Shown: in pieces, positions 16,817 through 24,294 of the stretch
Position numbering within the stretch: position 1 is the stretch's first letter
How the letters are laid out: every line of letters begins with the position of its first letter
NCBI GenBank assembly: GCA_026400305.1
Contig: JAPLPI010000164.1
Coordinates: 1 to 25,588 of the forward strand
Source of the DNA: Alphaproteobacteria bacterium
Lineage (GTDB): Bacteria > Pseudomonadota > Alphaproteobacteria > Micropepsales > Micropepsaceae
Length of the DNA stretch: 25,588 nt
Direction of reading: 5' to 3'
The notes under the pieces: model-generated
Told to the model about the DNA's origin: nothing
Databases searched by the model: none
Seen by the model: the letters and a program-made list of their open reading frames with translations, nothing else
Position numbers and translations under genes: made by a program

Positions 16817-18070
16817 ACGGCGCGGGGCGAAGGCAAAGCACGCCGCACCCAGAACACAGACCGCGCCCAATCCTAGAAGTCCGGCGCTGTTGTTGGCGAA
16901 AAGTGCATCCAGCCAGGCGCGCAAGTTCGGCGCGGCAAAGCCGCCCAGATTGCCGATGGAGTTGATCAGGCCGATGCCGACCGCGGCGGCCGCGCCGCCG
17001 AGCAATCCTGTGGGTAAGGTCCAGAATAGGGCCGGCGACACGATCAATCCGCACGCGGCGACGCTGAGCGCGATCAGCGCCACCAGCGGCGAGCCGGTCA
17101 GCGCCGACACGGTAAGACCTGCACCGGAAATCGCTAGAGACAGCGCTCCGATGTCGCGCGAATTGCCTTTGCGGTCGCACCAAGGCGGAATGATGGTCAC
17201 CGCCACCAGCGAGCAGAACCACGGAATGGCAGAAACAAAACCCACTTCCAGCCCCATGTTGCTGCCCAGCAAGCGGCTGACCTGCGCGGGCAGAAAGAAT
17301 GTCAGCCCGTAGAAACCCATTTGCAAAAGGAAATAGACGAGAGACAGGAACAGCACGCGCGGATCGGCCAGGGTGCGCCATGCGCTGGGCGTCTCGCGCA
17401 CCGCATCGTCCTTGGCCAATTCCGCGCCCAGCAACTGTTTGTCGTCCGTCGTCAGCCAACCGGCTTTCTCGGGTTTGTCCCTGAGCAGGAATAGCACCGA
17501 GATGCCACCCAGAGAGGCGAGCAGGCCTTCGATGATGAACATCACCTGCCAGCCATGCAGGCCGAAGGCGTCATGCGCCACCAGCAGGCCCGACAGCGGT
17601 CCTCCAAAGGTCAGCGCCAGCGGCGCGCCGTAGTAGAAAAGCCCGATGGAGCGCGCCCGCGCCGCCAACGGATACCAGAAGGTCAGATAATAGATCACGC
17701 CGGGAAAAAATCCGGCCTCGGTGATACCCAGCAAGAAGCGGATGGCATAAAAACTCACGGGGCTGTGCACAAAGGCGGTGGCGGCCGACACCAATCCCCA
17801 GGTCACCATGATGCGCGCCAGCCAGACGCGCGCGCCGAACTTGTGCAGCATCAAATTGGACGGCACTTCCAGCAGCGCATAGCCGACAAAGAAAACGCCG
17901 GCGCCGAACGCATAGGCGGCATTGCCGATTCCGGCATCGGCCTGGAAGCCGGCCTTTGCGAAGCCGATATTGGCCCGGTCCAGGAAGGCCATGACATACA
18001 TCATCAATAAAACCGGCATCAGCCGCCAGTGCAGCTTCAGCAGGATGCGGGAAAGCTGCGCCTGGGCCAT
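16802..18070 (-). CDS. MFS transporter, anion:cation symporter (ACS) family
   Basis: The 422-aa protein has the 12-helix pattern of the major facilitator superfamily with a central cytoplasmic loop at about 195-230. The N-terminus, with Y-V-M-A-F-L-D-R-A-N-I-G-F-A-K, and L-G-I-T-E-A-G-F-F-P-G-V-I-Y-Y-L-T-F-W-Y-P are hallmarks of the ACS group (tartrate, phthalate and hexuronate carriers). N-S-I-G-N-L-G-G-F-A-A-P is in helix 11. The likely substrate is an organic or sugar acid, which the sequence does not fix. It starts eight bases after the lpxD-like pseudogene, so both probably come from the ABC-F side promoter. The stop overlaps the TPR gene on the other strand. Confidence 0.88.
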   Translation of the reverse strand: MAQAQLSRILLKLHWRLMPVLLMMYVMAFLDRANIGFAKAGFQADAGIGNAAYAFGAGVFFVGYALLEVPSNLMLHKFGARVWLARIMVTWGLVSAATAFVHSPVSFYAIRFLLGITEAGFFPGVIYYLTFWYPLAARARSIGLFYYGAPLALTFGGPLSGLLVAHDAFGLHGWQVMFIIEGLLASLGGISVLFLLRDKPEKAGWLTTDDKQLLGAELAKDDAVRETPSAWRTLADPRVLFLSLVYFLLQMGFYGLTFFLPAQVSRLLGSNMGLEVGFVSAIPWFCSLVAVTIIPPWCDRKGNSRDIGALSLAISGAGLTVSALTGSPLVALIALSVAACGLIVSPALFWTLPTGLLGGAAAAVGIGLINSIGNLGGFAAPNLRAWLDALFANNSAGLLGLGAVCVLGAACFAFAPRRSAQV

Positions 18071-18078
18071 GACGGCTC

Positions 18079-18795
18079 CTATTCTTGTTTTTGTTCGTCC
18101 GCTTTTTTGGGATTGGCCATCTTGGCCAGCAGGGCGGTCTCGCGGTGCCAGCGCTTCAGTGGTCGCGCCGGATAGCCGCCAACCCGTTCGCCCACGCCGA
18201 TGTCGCGGGTGACGCCGGACCGCGCCGTCAGCCGCGCGCCCGCGCCGATGCCAACCTGTGCCACCAGAAAACTGTGATGGCTGATGCGCACATTGTAGCC
18301 GACATGAATCAGACTATCGAAGTGCACGCCGCGCCCGATCACCACACTGTTGCCGATGTAACAATTTTTGCCGATCAACGCGCGGGCGCTGATCTCGCAA
18401 GCGGGGCTGATCTCGGTACCTTCACCGACTTTTGCGGCAGGATGAACCGGCTCCGTGCGGCGCACGCCCGGCTGCCGTCTGGCGGGCGGATAAAAATGTG
18501 CCCCACCTGCGCAAAGCCCAAGCGCGGATTGAGGGCCACCAGCAAACTCACGCCATGCGGCAGATTGGCCAGCTTGTCGGAGGTGATGACAAGGCTGGCC
18601 TTGGTGACGGCAAAGGCGTTGGCAATATTTAGAATCGTTGAACAGCGAGATGTCGCCCGGCTTGGCGATTTCCAGCGCCGCCACCTCGCGCAGCTTGATG
18701 TCGGGTGCGCCCTTTTCCGGCTCGGCACCGATGCGGGCGGCAATGTCCGTCAGCGAGAAGGGGCCTGCCCGTTCATAAAATCGGTCGTCGTTCAT
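18079..18795 (-). pseudogene. lpxD: decayed LpxD-like UDP-3-O-acylglucosamine N-acyltransferase
   Basis: LpxD adds the N-linked hydroxyacyl chain in lipid A synthesis. The N-terminus is clearly LpxD-like (D-R-F-Y-E-R-A-G-P-F-S-L-T-D-I-A, then G-D-I-S-L-F-N-D-S-K-Y), but the frame breaks at about 18623-18629 (an extra base in TATTGCC). It continues one frame over (A-N-A-F-A-V-T-K-A-S) and returns at an A5 run at 18492-18496, where one base seems lost. In the hexapeptide-repeat region two blocks are missing, near 18320 and 18246, leaving about 238 codons against 330-350. H-V-G-Y-N-V replaces the family's H-x-G-H-N-V, so the active-site histidine is Tyr. The second histidine block lies in a deleted part. 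The usual lpxD sits beside fabZ/lpxA, so this is probably an extra, dead copy. Confidence 0.75.
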
Positions 18796-18838
18796 TGGAA
18801 CGCAAGCCTAATGCATGCATCTGGGTCTGCAAGGCCCC

Positions 18839-20716
18839 TCAAGCATAGGCATTTTCGTAAGCTTCGCTGGCTGCGACCCAGGCTTTTTCCGCCGTTGCCA
18901 GCTTGCGCGCGGCATCGGCGCGCTTCTTGGACACTGACGCCGCCTTGGCGGGGTCCTTGGTGAACAGCAGGGGATCGGACAGCGCCTTGTCCAGCTTGGA
19001 AATTTCGGCAGTCAGGTCGGCGATCTGGTGCTCGGCCGCGTTCACTTTGTCCTTCAGTGGCTTCAGGTTCTGGCGCTTCTCCGCCTTGTCCTTGCGGACC
19101 TCGTCCTTGTTCACCTTTACTTCGGGCGCAGGCGCCCGGCGGGTCGGCGCATTGTCGCCGGTGAGCAGGAACTTGCGGTAGTCATCGAGATCGCCTTCGA
19201 ACGGCGTGACGTGGCCGTCCGACACCAGCAGTAGCCGGTCGGCTGTGGCTTCCAGCAGGCGGCGGTCATGGCTGACTAGGATTACGGCGCCATCGAAATC
19301 ATTCAGAGCCGTCAGAAGCTCGTTGCGGGCGTCGATGTCCAGATGGTTGGTGGGCTCGTCGAGAATCAGAAGATTGGGCTTGTCCAGGGTCGCCAGCGCC
19401 AGCATCAGCCGCGCCCGCTCGCCGCCTGACAATTTTCCGACCTGGGTCTGCTGCTTGTCGGCGGAAAAGCCGAAGCCGCCCAGCTGCGTGCGCACCTGCT
19501 CCAGCGTCAGCTTGGGTCGCATGCGCTGCAGGGTGAGAATGGGGGACACCTTGGTGTCTAGTTCCTCGGCCTGGTGCTGGGCGAAATAGCCGATCACCAG
19601 CTTGCGCGCATGTGTGAACTCCCCTCCCATCACCTGAAGCTTGCCGGCCAGAAGCTTGGCCATGGTGGATTTGCCGTTGCCATTTTTGCCCAGCAACGCG
19701 ATGCGATCTTCCGGATCGAAGCGGAACGACATGCCGGTCAGGATCGGCTTGCCCGGCTCATAACCCACGCTGGCGCGGTCCATGGTGATCAGCGGCGGCG
19801 AGGCGGCCGTGGCCTGCGGAATGCGGATCGGCGCGACATGCTCGTCGGGCGGTACTTCCACGCTGGCCATCTTGGCCAGCATCTTCATGCGGCTTTGCGC
19901 CTGGGCGGCCTTGGCGGCGGACGCCTTGAAGCGGTCCACGAACTTCTGCATGTGGGCGCGGGCGGCTTCCTGCTTCTTGGCAAAGGCCATGTCGTTGGCG
20001 CGCGCAGCAGCCCGGGTGGCCATGAAGGTGTCGTAGCCGCCGGTGTAGAGCTTCAGCTTGCCGCGCTCCAAATGCAGGATGAACTCGCAGCCGGTGTTCA
20101 GGAGATCGCGGTCATGGCTGACGATCAGGATGGTGCCGCGGTACTTCTGGATGAAGTTCTCCAGCCACAGCACGCCTTCCAGATCCAGATAGTTGGTCGG
20201 TTCGTCCAGCAGCAACAGATCGGGCGCCGAGAACAGGATGGCGGCGAGGGCCACGCGCATGCGCCAGCCGCCAGAAAATTCCTTGCAAGGACGCAGCTGG
20301 TCTTCGGAGGAGAAGCCCAGGCCCGCCAGGATTTCGGCGGCGCGCGACGGCGCGGTGTACGCATTGATTGCTTCCAGCCGGTGGTAGATATCGCCCAACC
20401 GGTGCCCGTCGGTCTCATGCTCGGCTTCCGCCAGCAGCGCCAGGCGTTCGGGATCGGCTTCCAGCACGGTGTTCAGAAGGCTGGTATCGGTGCCGGGGGC
20501 TTCTTGCGCCACCGCGCCCACCCGCCAGGCATTGGGCCAGCTGACTTCACCCTCGTCTTGGTGCAACTGGCCCAGGATCACCTTGAACAGGGTGGATTTT
20601 CCCGCGCCGTTGCGTCCCACCAGCCCGATGCGGCGGCCCGCAGGCAGGTTGGCGGTGGCGCCGGACAGGATTTCCCGCCCGGCAATCCGCACCGTGATGT
20701 TGTCAATCGCCAGCAT
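18839..20716 (-). CDS. ABC-F family ATPase (YheS/Uup-like)
   Basis: ABC-F proteins have two ATPase domains, no membrane part, and act on the ribosome. The 625-aa protein shows domain 1 with Walker A GRNGAGKS (34-41), signature F-S-G-G-W-R-M-R (147-154) and Walker B LLLLDEPTNYLDL (167-179). A charged helical linker (about 232-285) follows, then domain 2 with GKNGNGKS (343-350), L-S-G-G-E-R-A-R-L (429-437) and LILDEPTNHLDI (449-460). A C-terminal lysine-rich coiled coil (about 535-620) completes it. That tail and the wording of the motifs suit YheS- or Uup-type members rather than EttA. I chose ATG 20716 for the M-L-A-I-D-N-I start. It is read away from ndk across an 80-base gap. The LpxD-like remnant and the MFS gene follow on the same strand. 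Confidence 0.92.
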   Translation of the reverse strand: MLAIDNITVRIAGREILSGATANLPAGRRIGLVGRNGAGKSTLFKVILGQLHQDEGEVSWPNAWRVGAVAQEAPGTDTSLLNTVLEADPERLALLAEAEHETDGHRLGDIYHRLEAINAYTAPSRAAEILAGLGFSSEDQLRPCKEFSGGWRMRVALAAILFSAPDLLLLDEPTNYLDLEGVLWLENFIQKYRGTILIVSHDRDLLNTGCEFILHLERGKLKLYTGGYDTFMATRAAARANDMAFAKKQEAARAHMQKFVDRFKASAAKAAQAQSRMKMLAKMASVEVPPDEHVAPIRIPQATAASPPLITMDRASVGYEPGKPILTGMSFRFDPEDRIALLGKNGNGKSTMAKLLAGKLQVMGGEFTHARKLVIGYFAQHQAEELDTKVSPILTLQRMRPKLTLEQVRTQLGGFGFSADKQQTQVGKLSGGERARLMLALATLDKPNLLILDEPTNHLDIDARNELLTALNDFDGAVILVSHDRRLLEATADRLLLVSDGHVTPFEGDLDDYRKFLLTGDNAPTRRAPAPEVKVNKDEVRKDKAEKRQNLKPLKDKVNAAEHQIADLTAEISKLDKALSDPLLFTKDPAKAASVSKKRADAARKLATAEKAWVAASEAYENAYA

Positions 20717-20725
20717 TTGTGGGGC

Positions 20726-20753
20726 CTTATAACGATGCTTGCTCTGGGCGCAA
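20726..20753 (-). promoter_or_regulatory. candidate ABC-F gene promoter
   Basis: Read on the minus strand, TTGCGC (20753-20748), a 16-base spacer and TATAAG (20731-20726) form a sigma70-like pair, the second hexamer matching five of six bases. It would start transcription only a few bases before the ATG at 20716, giving a very short leader. It overlaps the ndk promoter candidate. Confidence 0.35.
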
Positions 20754-20767
20754 ACCCATTGCATAAC
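20739..20767 (+). promoter_or_regulatory. ndk: candidate ndk promoter
   Basis: TTGCTC (20739-20744), a 17-base spacer and CATAAC (20762-20767) each match four of six consensus bases. A start near 20774 would give a leader of about 23 bases carrying TTGGAG before the ndk ATG. The site interlocks with the divergent ABC-F promoter candidate. Confidence 0.45.
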
Positions 20768-20796
20768 CCCGGCGAATTCACCGATTTGGAGTCCCT

Positions 20797-21219
20797 ATGG
20801 CCGTCGAGCGCACCCTTTCAATCATCAAGCCGGACGCGACACGCCGTAACCTCACCGGCAAGATCATCACCAAGTTCGAGGAAGCCGGTTTGAAGGTCGT
20901 CGCCAGCCGCCGCCTGCGCCTGTCCCAGGCCGATGCCGAAGCCTTTTACGGTGTCCACAAGGAACGTCCCTTTTTCAAGGACCTGGTCAGCTTCATGATC
21001 TCGGGTCCCGTGGTGGTGCAGGTTCTGGAAGGCGAAGGCGCTATCCAGAAGAACCGCGACGTGATGGGCGCGACCAACCCGGCCAATGCTGCGGCCGGCA
21101 CCATTCGCAAGGAATTCGCCGAATCGATCGAAGCCAACTCGGCGCACGGTTCGGACGCCCCGGAGACTGCCGCCAACGAGATCAAGTTCTTCTTCCGTGA
21201 CTTGGATATCGTCGGCTAA
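20797..21219 (+). CDS. ndk: nucleoside diphosphate kinase Ndk
   Basis: Ndk balances nucleoside triphosphate pools by moving the gamma phosphate through a phosphohistidine. The 140-aa protein begins [11 protein letters not shown] and carries the active site N-S-A-H-G-S-D with His117, plus the [15 protein letters not shown] loop. It matches the family end to end. TTGGAG lies just upstream of the ATG. It stands alone as a short transcript: own promoter candidate in front and a strong terminator 23 bases after the stop. Confidence 0.97.
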   Translation: MAVERTLSIIKPDATRRNLTGKIITKFEEAGLKVVASRRLRLSQADAEAFYGVHKERPFFKDLVSFMISGPVVVQVLEGEGAIQKNRDVMGATNPANAAAGTIRKEFAESIEANSAHGSDAPETAANEIKFFFRDLDIVG

Positions 21220-21241
21220 GTCCGAACATCATTTCTGATTG

Positions 21242-21278
21242 CAAAAGGCCCACGCATCGCGGGGGCCTTTTGTTTTTG
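21242..21278 (+). terminator. intrinsic terminator of ndk
   Basis: CAAAAGGCCC (21242-21251) pairs perfectly with GGGCCTTTTG (21263-21272) across an 11-base loop and is followed by TTTTT (21273-21277). This is a classic rho-independent terminator placed 23 bases after the ndk stop. Confidence 0.88.
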
Positions 21279-21307
21279 ATCACAAAAGGGGCGCGCCGCC
21301 TTTCTGT

Positions 21308-21328
21308 GCAGTTCGATCGCAGAACTGC
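21308..21328. promoter_or_regulatory. perfect inverted repeat, operator-like, before the SDR gene
   Basis: GCAGTTC (21308-21314), a 7-base spacer, and GAACTGC (21322-21328) form a perfect two-fold repeat of 21 bases. It lies just upstream of the candidate -35 of the SDR promoter and 52 bases before the ATG, where a dimeric regulator could bind. No regulator gene is adjacent. Confidence 0.4.
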
Positions 21329-21337
21329 AATGCGTGT

Positions 21338-21366
21338 TTGTATGCTTGCGAGATTTGCGCGACAAT
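21338..21366 (+). promoter_or_regulatory. candidate promoter of the SDR gene
   Basis: TTGTAT (21338-21343), a 17-base spacer and GACAAT (21361-21366) form a moderate sigma70-type pair. It would start near 21373, only about eight bases before the ATG at 21381, so the message would be nearly leaderless. Confidence 0.35.
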
Positions 21367-21380
21367 GAGAGCGTGTCGTC

Positions 21381-22211
21381 ATGCAGGGCAAAACCGTCAT
21401 CATCACGGGCGCGACCTCGGGCATCGGCGAGGTCGCTGCCATCCGCCTGGCGGAACAGGGCGCGCGGATCGTCTTCACCGCCCGCGACAAGGCGCGCGCC
21501 GACGACACAATGGCGGCGCTGCGCAAAGCCAATCCCAATGCGGACCATGCCGTCCACCTGGCGGATCTTTCGACTCTGGCCGAAATGAAGCGCGTGGGCA
21601 AAATTTTGGCGCAGGAACCCAAAATCGATGTGCTGGTGAACAATGCCGGTGCGCTGTTCAACAAGCGGCAGGAAACGGCGGACGGGCTGGAGATGACCTT
21701 TGCTCTGAACCATATGGGCTATTTCGTCATCACCAATATTTTGCTGAACAAACTCAAGCTCGGCGCCCGCATCGTCACGGTGGCGTCCAACGCCCATCGT
21801 GGCGCCAAGCTCAAATTTGACGACCTGCAATCGACCCGCGGCTATGTCGGCTTCCCGGTTTATTCGAAGAGCAAGCTGGCCAATATTCTGTTCAACCGCG
21901 AACTGGCGCGACGCGCGCCGCAAGGCGTCACCGCCAATGCGCTGCACCCCGGCTTTGTCGCCACCCGCTTTGGCGACAATTCGGGCGGGCTGATGAGCAC
22001 GGTGCTGAAGGTGGCCAAGCCGATCGGCGCCATTTCGCCGGAAGAGGGGGCCAAGACTATCATCTATCTGGCGTCTTCGCAGGATGTCGCCGGGGTGACG
22101 GGGGGGTATTTTTTTGAGTGCAAGCCCAGCACGCCGACGGCGGAAGCGCGCAATGACGCCGATGCCAAGCGGCTGTGGGCAGTCTCGCAGCAGATTGCGG
22201 AGGCGTTGTGA
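21381..22211 (+). CDS. short-chain dehydrogenase/reductase (retinol dehydrogenase-like)
   Basis: The 276-aa protein is an SDR oxidoreductase of the type annotated as retinol dehydrogenase or WW-domain oxidoreductase-like. It shows cofactor loop TGATSGIG (9-16), A-R-D (34-36, basic residue after the second strand, suggesting NADP preference), NNAG (87-90), Ser136 in V-A-S-N-A-H, and Tyr161/Lys165 in YSKSK. The substrate is unknown. It is clearly different from FabG at 1181. GAGAG at 21366-21370 is a possible ribosome binding site. It has a candidate promoter with a symmetric repeat in front. The stop overlaps a GTG that starts the next small frame (GTGA). Confidence 0.88.
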   Translation: MQGKTVIITGATSGIGEVAAIRLAEQGARIVFTARDKARADDTMAALRKANPNADHAVHLADLSTLAEMKRVGKILAQEPKIDVLVNNAGALFNKRQETADGLEMTFALNHMGYFVITNILLNKLKLGARIVTVASNAHRGAKLKFDDLQSTRGYVGFPVYSKSKLANILFNRELARRAPQGVTANALHPGFVATRFGDNSGGLMSTVLKVAKPIGAISPEEGAKTIIYLASSQDVAGVTGGYFFECKPSTPTAEARNDADAKRLWAVSQQIAEAL

Positions 22212-22383
22212 TTACCGAACATGGGCACAAGATCGCCCAGGCGGTCCTGTTGTTTTTCTCGATCTACATGCTCTGTGGCTTCGACGTTCCTGGCGCAAGA
22301 CCTTGCCCAGCAGCGCCATCAAAACCAAAATCTACACGCTCTACCCCACCGTGCCGCCGCCACCGGAAGGCCCGCGCTTTTGA
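22208..22383 (+). pseudogene. small unknown membrane protein gene with an apparent frameshift
   Basis: GTG 22208 overlaps the SDR stop (GTGA) and reads VITEHGHKIAQAV, then a hydrophobic stretch LLFFSIYMLCGF. After about 22285 this frame loses protein-like character. One frame over, the text S-W-R-K-T-L-P-S-S-A-I-K-T-K-I-Y-T-L-Y follows, then P-T-V-P-P-P-P-E-G-P-R-F and a TGA at 22381-22383. Together they make a credible small protein of about 57 residues with one membrane segment and a proline-rich end, broken by loss of one base (or 3k+1) near 22280-22290. I do not recognise the family. It may be a sequencing error in a real gene. Confidence 0.4.
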
Positions 22384-22391
22384 CCTTCGTG

Positions 22392-22496
22392 ATGGCCGGA
22401 ACATATAGCGCTGTGGGACCGTATAACTTCGTGCCGCCCTTTGTCTGGTGGCTGGAGAAGCGCTATCGCGAGAAGAATTACACCATCACGCCGTGA
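22392..22496 (+). CDS. small unknown ORF (34 aa)
   Basis: ATG 22392 opens 34 codons ending in TGA 22494-22496. The product begins M-A-G-T-Y-S-A-V-G-P-Y-N-F-V-P-P-F-V-W-W and ends in a charged tail, [14 protein letters not shown]. The aromatic-then-basic composition looks protein-like, but no family is recognised and there is no clear ribosome binding site. Its last 11 bases overlap the convergent purN end. It could be the tail of the broken frame just upstream. Confidence 0.3.
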   Translation: MAGTYSAVGPYNFVPPFVWWLEKRYREKNYTITP

Positions 22497-23079
22497 AGAC
22501 GGCGAGTCCGTTCTTCAGCGCCACCTTACCGGTGGCCAGCAGATTCAGCGCTTCGGGATAGAGCTTCAGCTCCACCGCCAGCACCCGGTCCGCCAGCATC
22601 TGCGGCGTGTCATCGGGATGTACCGGAACCGTCGCTTTTGCGATCACCGGTCCGGCATCCAGCTCCGGTACCACGAAATGCACGCTGGCGCCCGACAGCG
22701 CCTCGCGCGCCTCGATCACCCGTTCATGCACCTTGGTGCCCTTGTAGGCGGGCAGTAGGGAGGGATGGATGTTGACCAGTTTTCCTTCCCAGCCGCGTAC
22801 GAAGCTGTCCGACAGGATGCGCATGAAGCCAGCCAGCACCACGATATCGGGCTGGGCGCCGCGCAGCGCCACGTCCATCTCGCCGTCAAAGGCTTCGCGG
22901 GTCTTGCCATTATGGTGAATGACTTGCGTGGTAATGCCAGCAGTGCGCGCCTTGTCTAGTCCGGCCGTGCCTTCGACGTTGGAAATGACCAACACGATTT
23001 TATATCTGCCATCCTGCGCCGCGATCAGGGCGGAGAGGTTGCTGCCGCGCCCGGAAATAAGGACGGCAACGCGTTTCAA
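22486..23079 (-). CDS. purN: phosphoribosylglycinamide formyltransferase PurN
   Basis: PurN transfers a formyl group from 10-formyltetrahydrofolate to glycinamide ribonucleotide, the third step of de novo purine synthesis. The 197-aa protein has the substrate loop SGRGSNL (9-15) and the catalytic trio Asn103, His105 (V-N-I-H-P-S-L-L-P) and Asp141 (E-L-D-A-G-P-V-I). The start is TTG 23079, inside the purM stop (TTGA). No in-frame ATG would keep the first strand M-K-R-V-A-V-L-I-S. With no clear ribosome binding site, its translation should rely on coupling to purM. Confidence 0.95.
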   Translation of the reverse strand: MKRVAVLISGRGSNLSALIAAQDGRYKIVLVISNVEGTAGLDKARTAGITTQVIHHNGKTREAFDGEMDVALRGAQPDIVVLAGFMRILSDSFVRGWEGKLVNIHPSLLPAYKGTKVHERVIEAREALSGASVHFVVPELDAGPVIAKATVPVHPDDTPQMLADRVLAVELKLYPEALNLLATGKVALKNGLAVFTA

Positions 23080-24143
23080 AGCTTCAAGGCCCCGCGATAT
23101 ACGACCTTGGCTTCGCCGCTGCCGGGCACAAGCTTGCCGATCTGCACCGCGCGATCACCGGCTTCCTGGAAGGCGTCGATGATATGGCCGGCATTTTCTT
23201 CATCGGCCACAGCCACCATGCCGATGCCGCAGTTGAAGGTGCGCAGCATTTCGCTTTCGGAGATGGCAGCTTGTTTGGCCAGCCATTGGAACACTGGGAG
23301 CACGGTGATGGCGCTCAAATCCACTTCCGCGTCCAGTCCTTCGGGCAGGCAGCGCGGCAGATTGTCGGTGATGCCGCCGCCGGTGATATGGGCCAGCCCC
23401 TTCACGCCGCCTGTCTGCATGGCTTCCAGGGCGGCGCGCACATAAAGCCGGGTCGGCGTCAGAAGCGCTTCGCCCAGCGATTTTCCCGCAGCGAATGGCG
23501 CCGCATCGCTCAGCGACAGGCCGCTTTTTTCCACCACCTTGCGCACCAGCGAATAGCCGTTGGAATGCACACCGGACGAGGCCGCACCGATCAGCACGTC
23601 GCCCGCCTTCATCGTATCCAGTTTTGGCAGGATGGCATCCCGTTCCACCGCGCCCACCGCGAAGCCGGCCAGGTCAAAATCGCCCTTGGCATACAGGCCC
23701 GGCATCTCGGCAGTCTCGCCGCCGATCAGGGCGCAGCCCGCTTCCTTGCAGGCCCGCGCGATGCCTTCCACCGTTACGGCGGCGGCCTCCACGTCCAGCT
23801 TGCCGCTGGCGTAATAATCCAGGAAGAAAAGCGGCTCGGCGCCCTGTACCACGATGTCGTTGACGCACATGGCGACCAGGTCCTGGCCGATATTCTCGAA
23901 GCGCCTAGTGTCGATCGCCAGTTTCAGCTTGGTGCCAACCCCGTCGGTGCCCGACACCAGTATGGGATCCTTGAATCCGGCCGCTTTCAGATCGAACAGC
24001 CCACCAAAACCGCCCAGATTAGCTTCGGCGCCGCGGCGGCGGGTGGATTTTGCGGCCGGACCGATGCGGTCGACCAGTGCCTCGCCGGCGTCGATATCCA
24101 CGCCGGCGTCTTTATAGGTCAGGCCTTTTTCAGGATCAGGCAT
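23076..24143 (-). CDS. purM: phosphoribosylformylglycinamidine cyclo-ligase PurM
   Basis: PurM closes the imidazole ring to make aminoimidazole ribonucleotide in purine synthesis, using ATP. The 355-aa protein shows the family blocks in order: [13 protein letters not shown] near the N-terminus, [13 protein letters not shown] (about 64-76), [20 protein letters not shown] and [13 protein letters not shown], ending [12 protein letters not shown]. The ATG is at 24143. It is the first gene of a two-gene purMN unit divergent from the DUF2066 gene, a layout common in Alphaproteobacteria. Confidence 0.96.
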   Translation of the reverse strand: MPDPEKGLTYKDAGVDIDAGEALVDRIGPAAKSTRRRGAEANLGGFGGLFDLKAAGFKDPILVSGTDGVGTKLKLAIDTRRFENIGQDLVAMCVNDIVVQGAEPLFFLDYYASGKLDVEAAAVTVEGIARACKEAGCALIGGETAEMPGLYAKGDFDLAGFAVGAVERDAILPKLDTMKAGDVLIGAASSGVHSNGYSLVRKVVEKSGLSLSDAAPFAAGKSLGEALLTPTRLYVRAALEAMQTGGVKGLAHITGGGITDNLPRCLPEGLDAEVDLSAITVLPVFQWLAKQAAISESEMLRTFNCGIGMVAVADEENAGHIIDAFQEAGDRAVQIGKLVPGSGEAKVVYRGALKL

Positions 24144-24241
24144 GGCTTTCGTTTAAGGGCAGGGTGGGGCAGGTGCAAGACGGGCGGGACGGCTGCACAC
24201 AGGACCTGAGATTTTCCTGTTTTGGCATGTGCTTAGGTGCC

Positions 24242-24270
24242 TTCCTCCGGTCATCATGGGCCGGTATAGT
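24242..24270 (+). promoter_or_regulatory. candidate promoter of the DUF2066 gene
   Basis: TATAGT (24265-24270) matches five of six -10 bases and lies 24 bases before the ATG at 24295. The best partner 17 bases upstream is only TTCCTC (24242-24247), so the -35 is weak. It lies in the 151-base gap between divergent purM and this gene. I see no convincing purM promoter in that gap. Confidence 0.35.
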
Positions 24271-24294
24271 CGCGCTACTCAACATAGGCTGTCT

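Noticed and set aside
19574..20893. Long antisense open frame (439 codons) opposite the ABC-F gene
   Set aside because: The opposite strand has every ABC-F motif in place; the antisense product is rich in His, Gln and Gly with no domain, as expected for a shadow frame.
21281..21308. Imperfect palindrome CACA...GGCGCGCC...TGTG after the ndk terminator
   Set aside because: Only about 10 of 14 positions pair and the centre is a low-complexity GC stretch; it may be chance.
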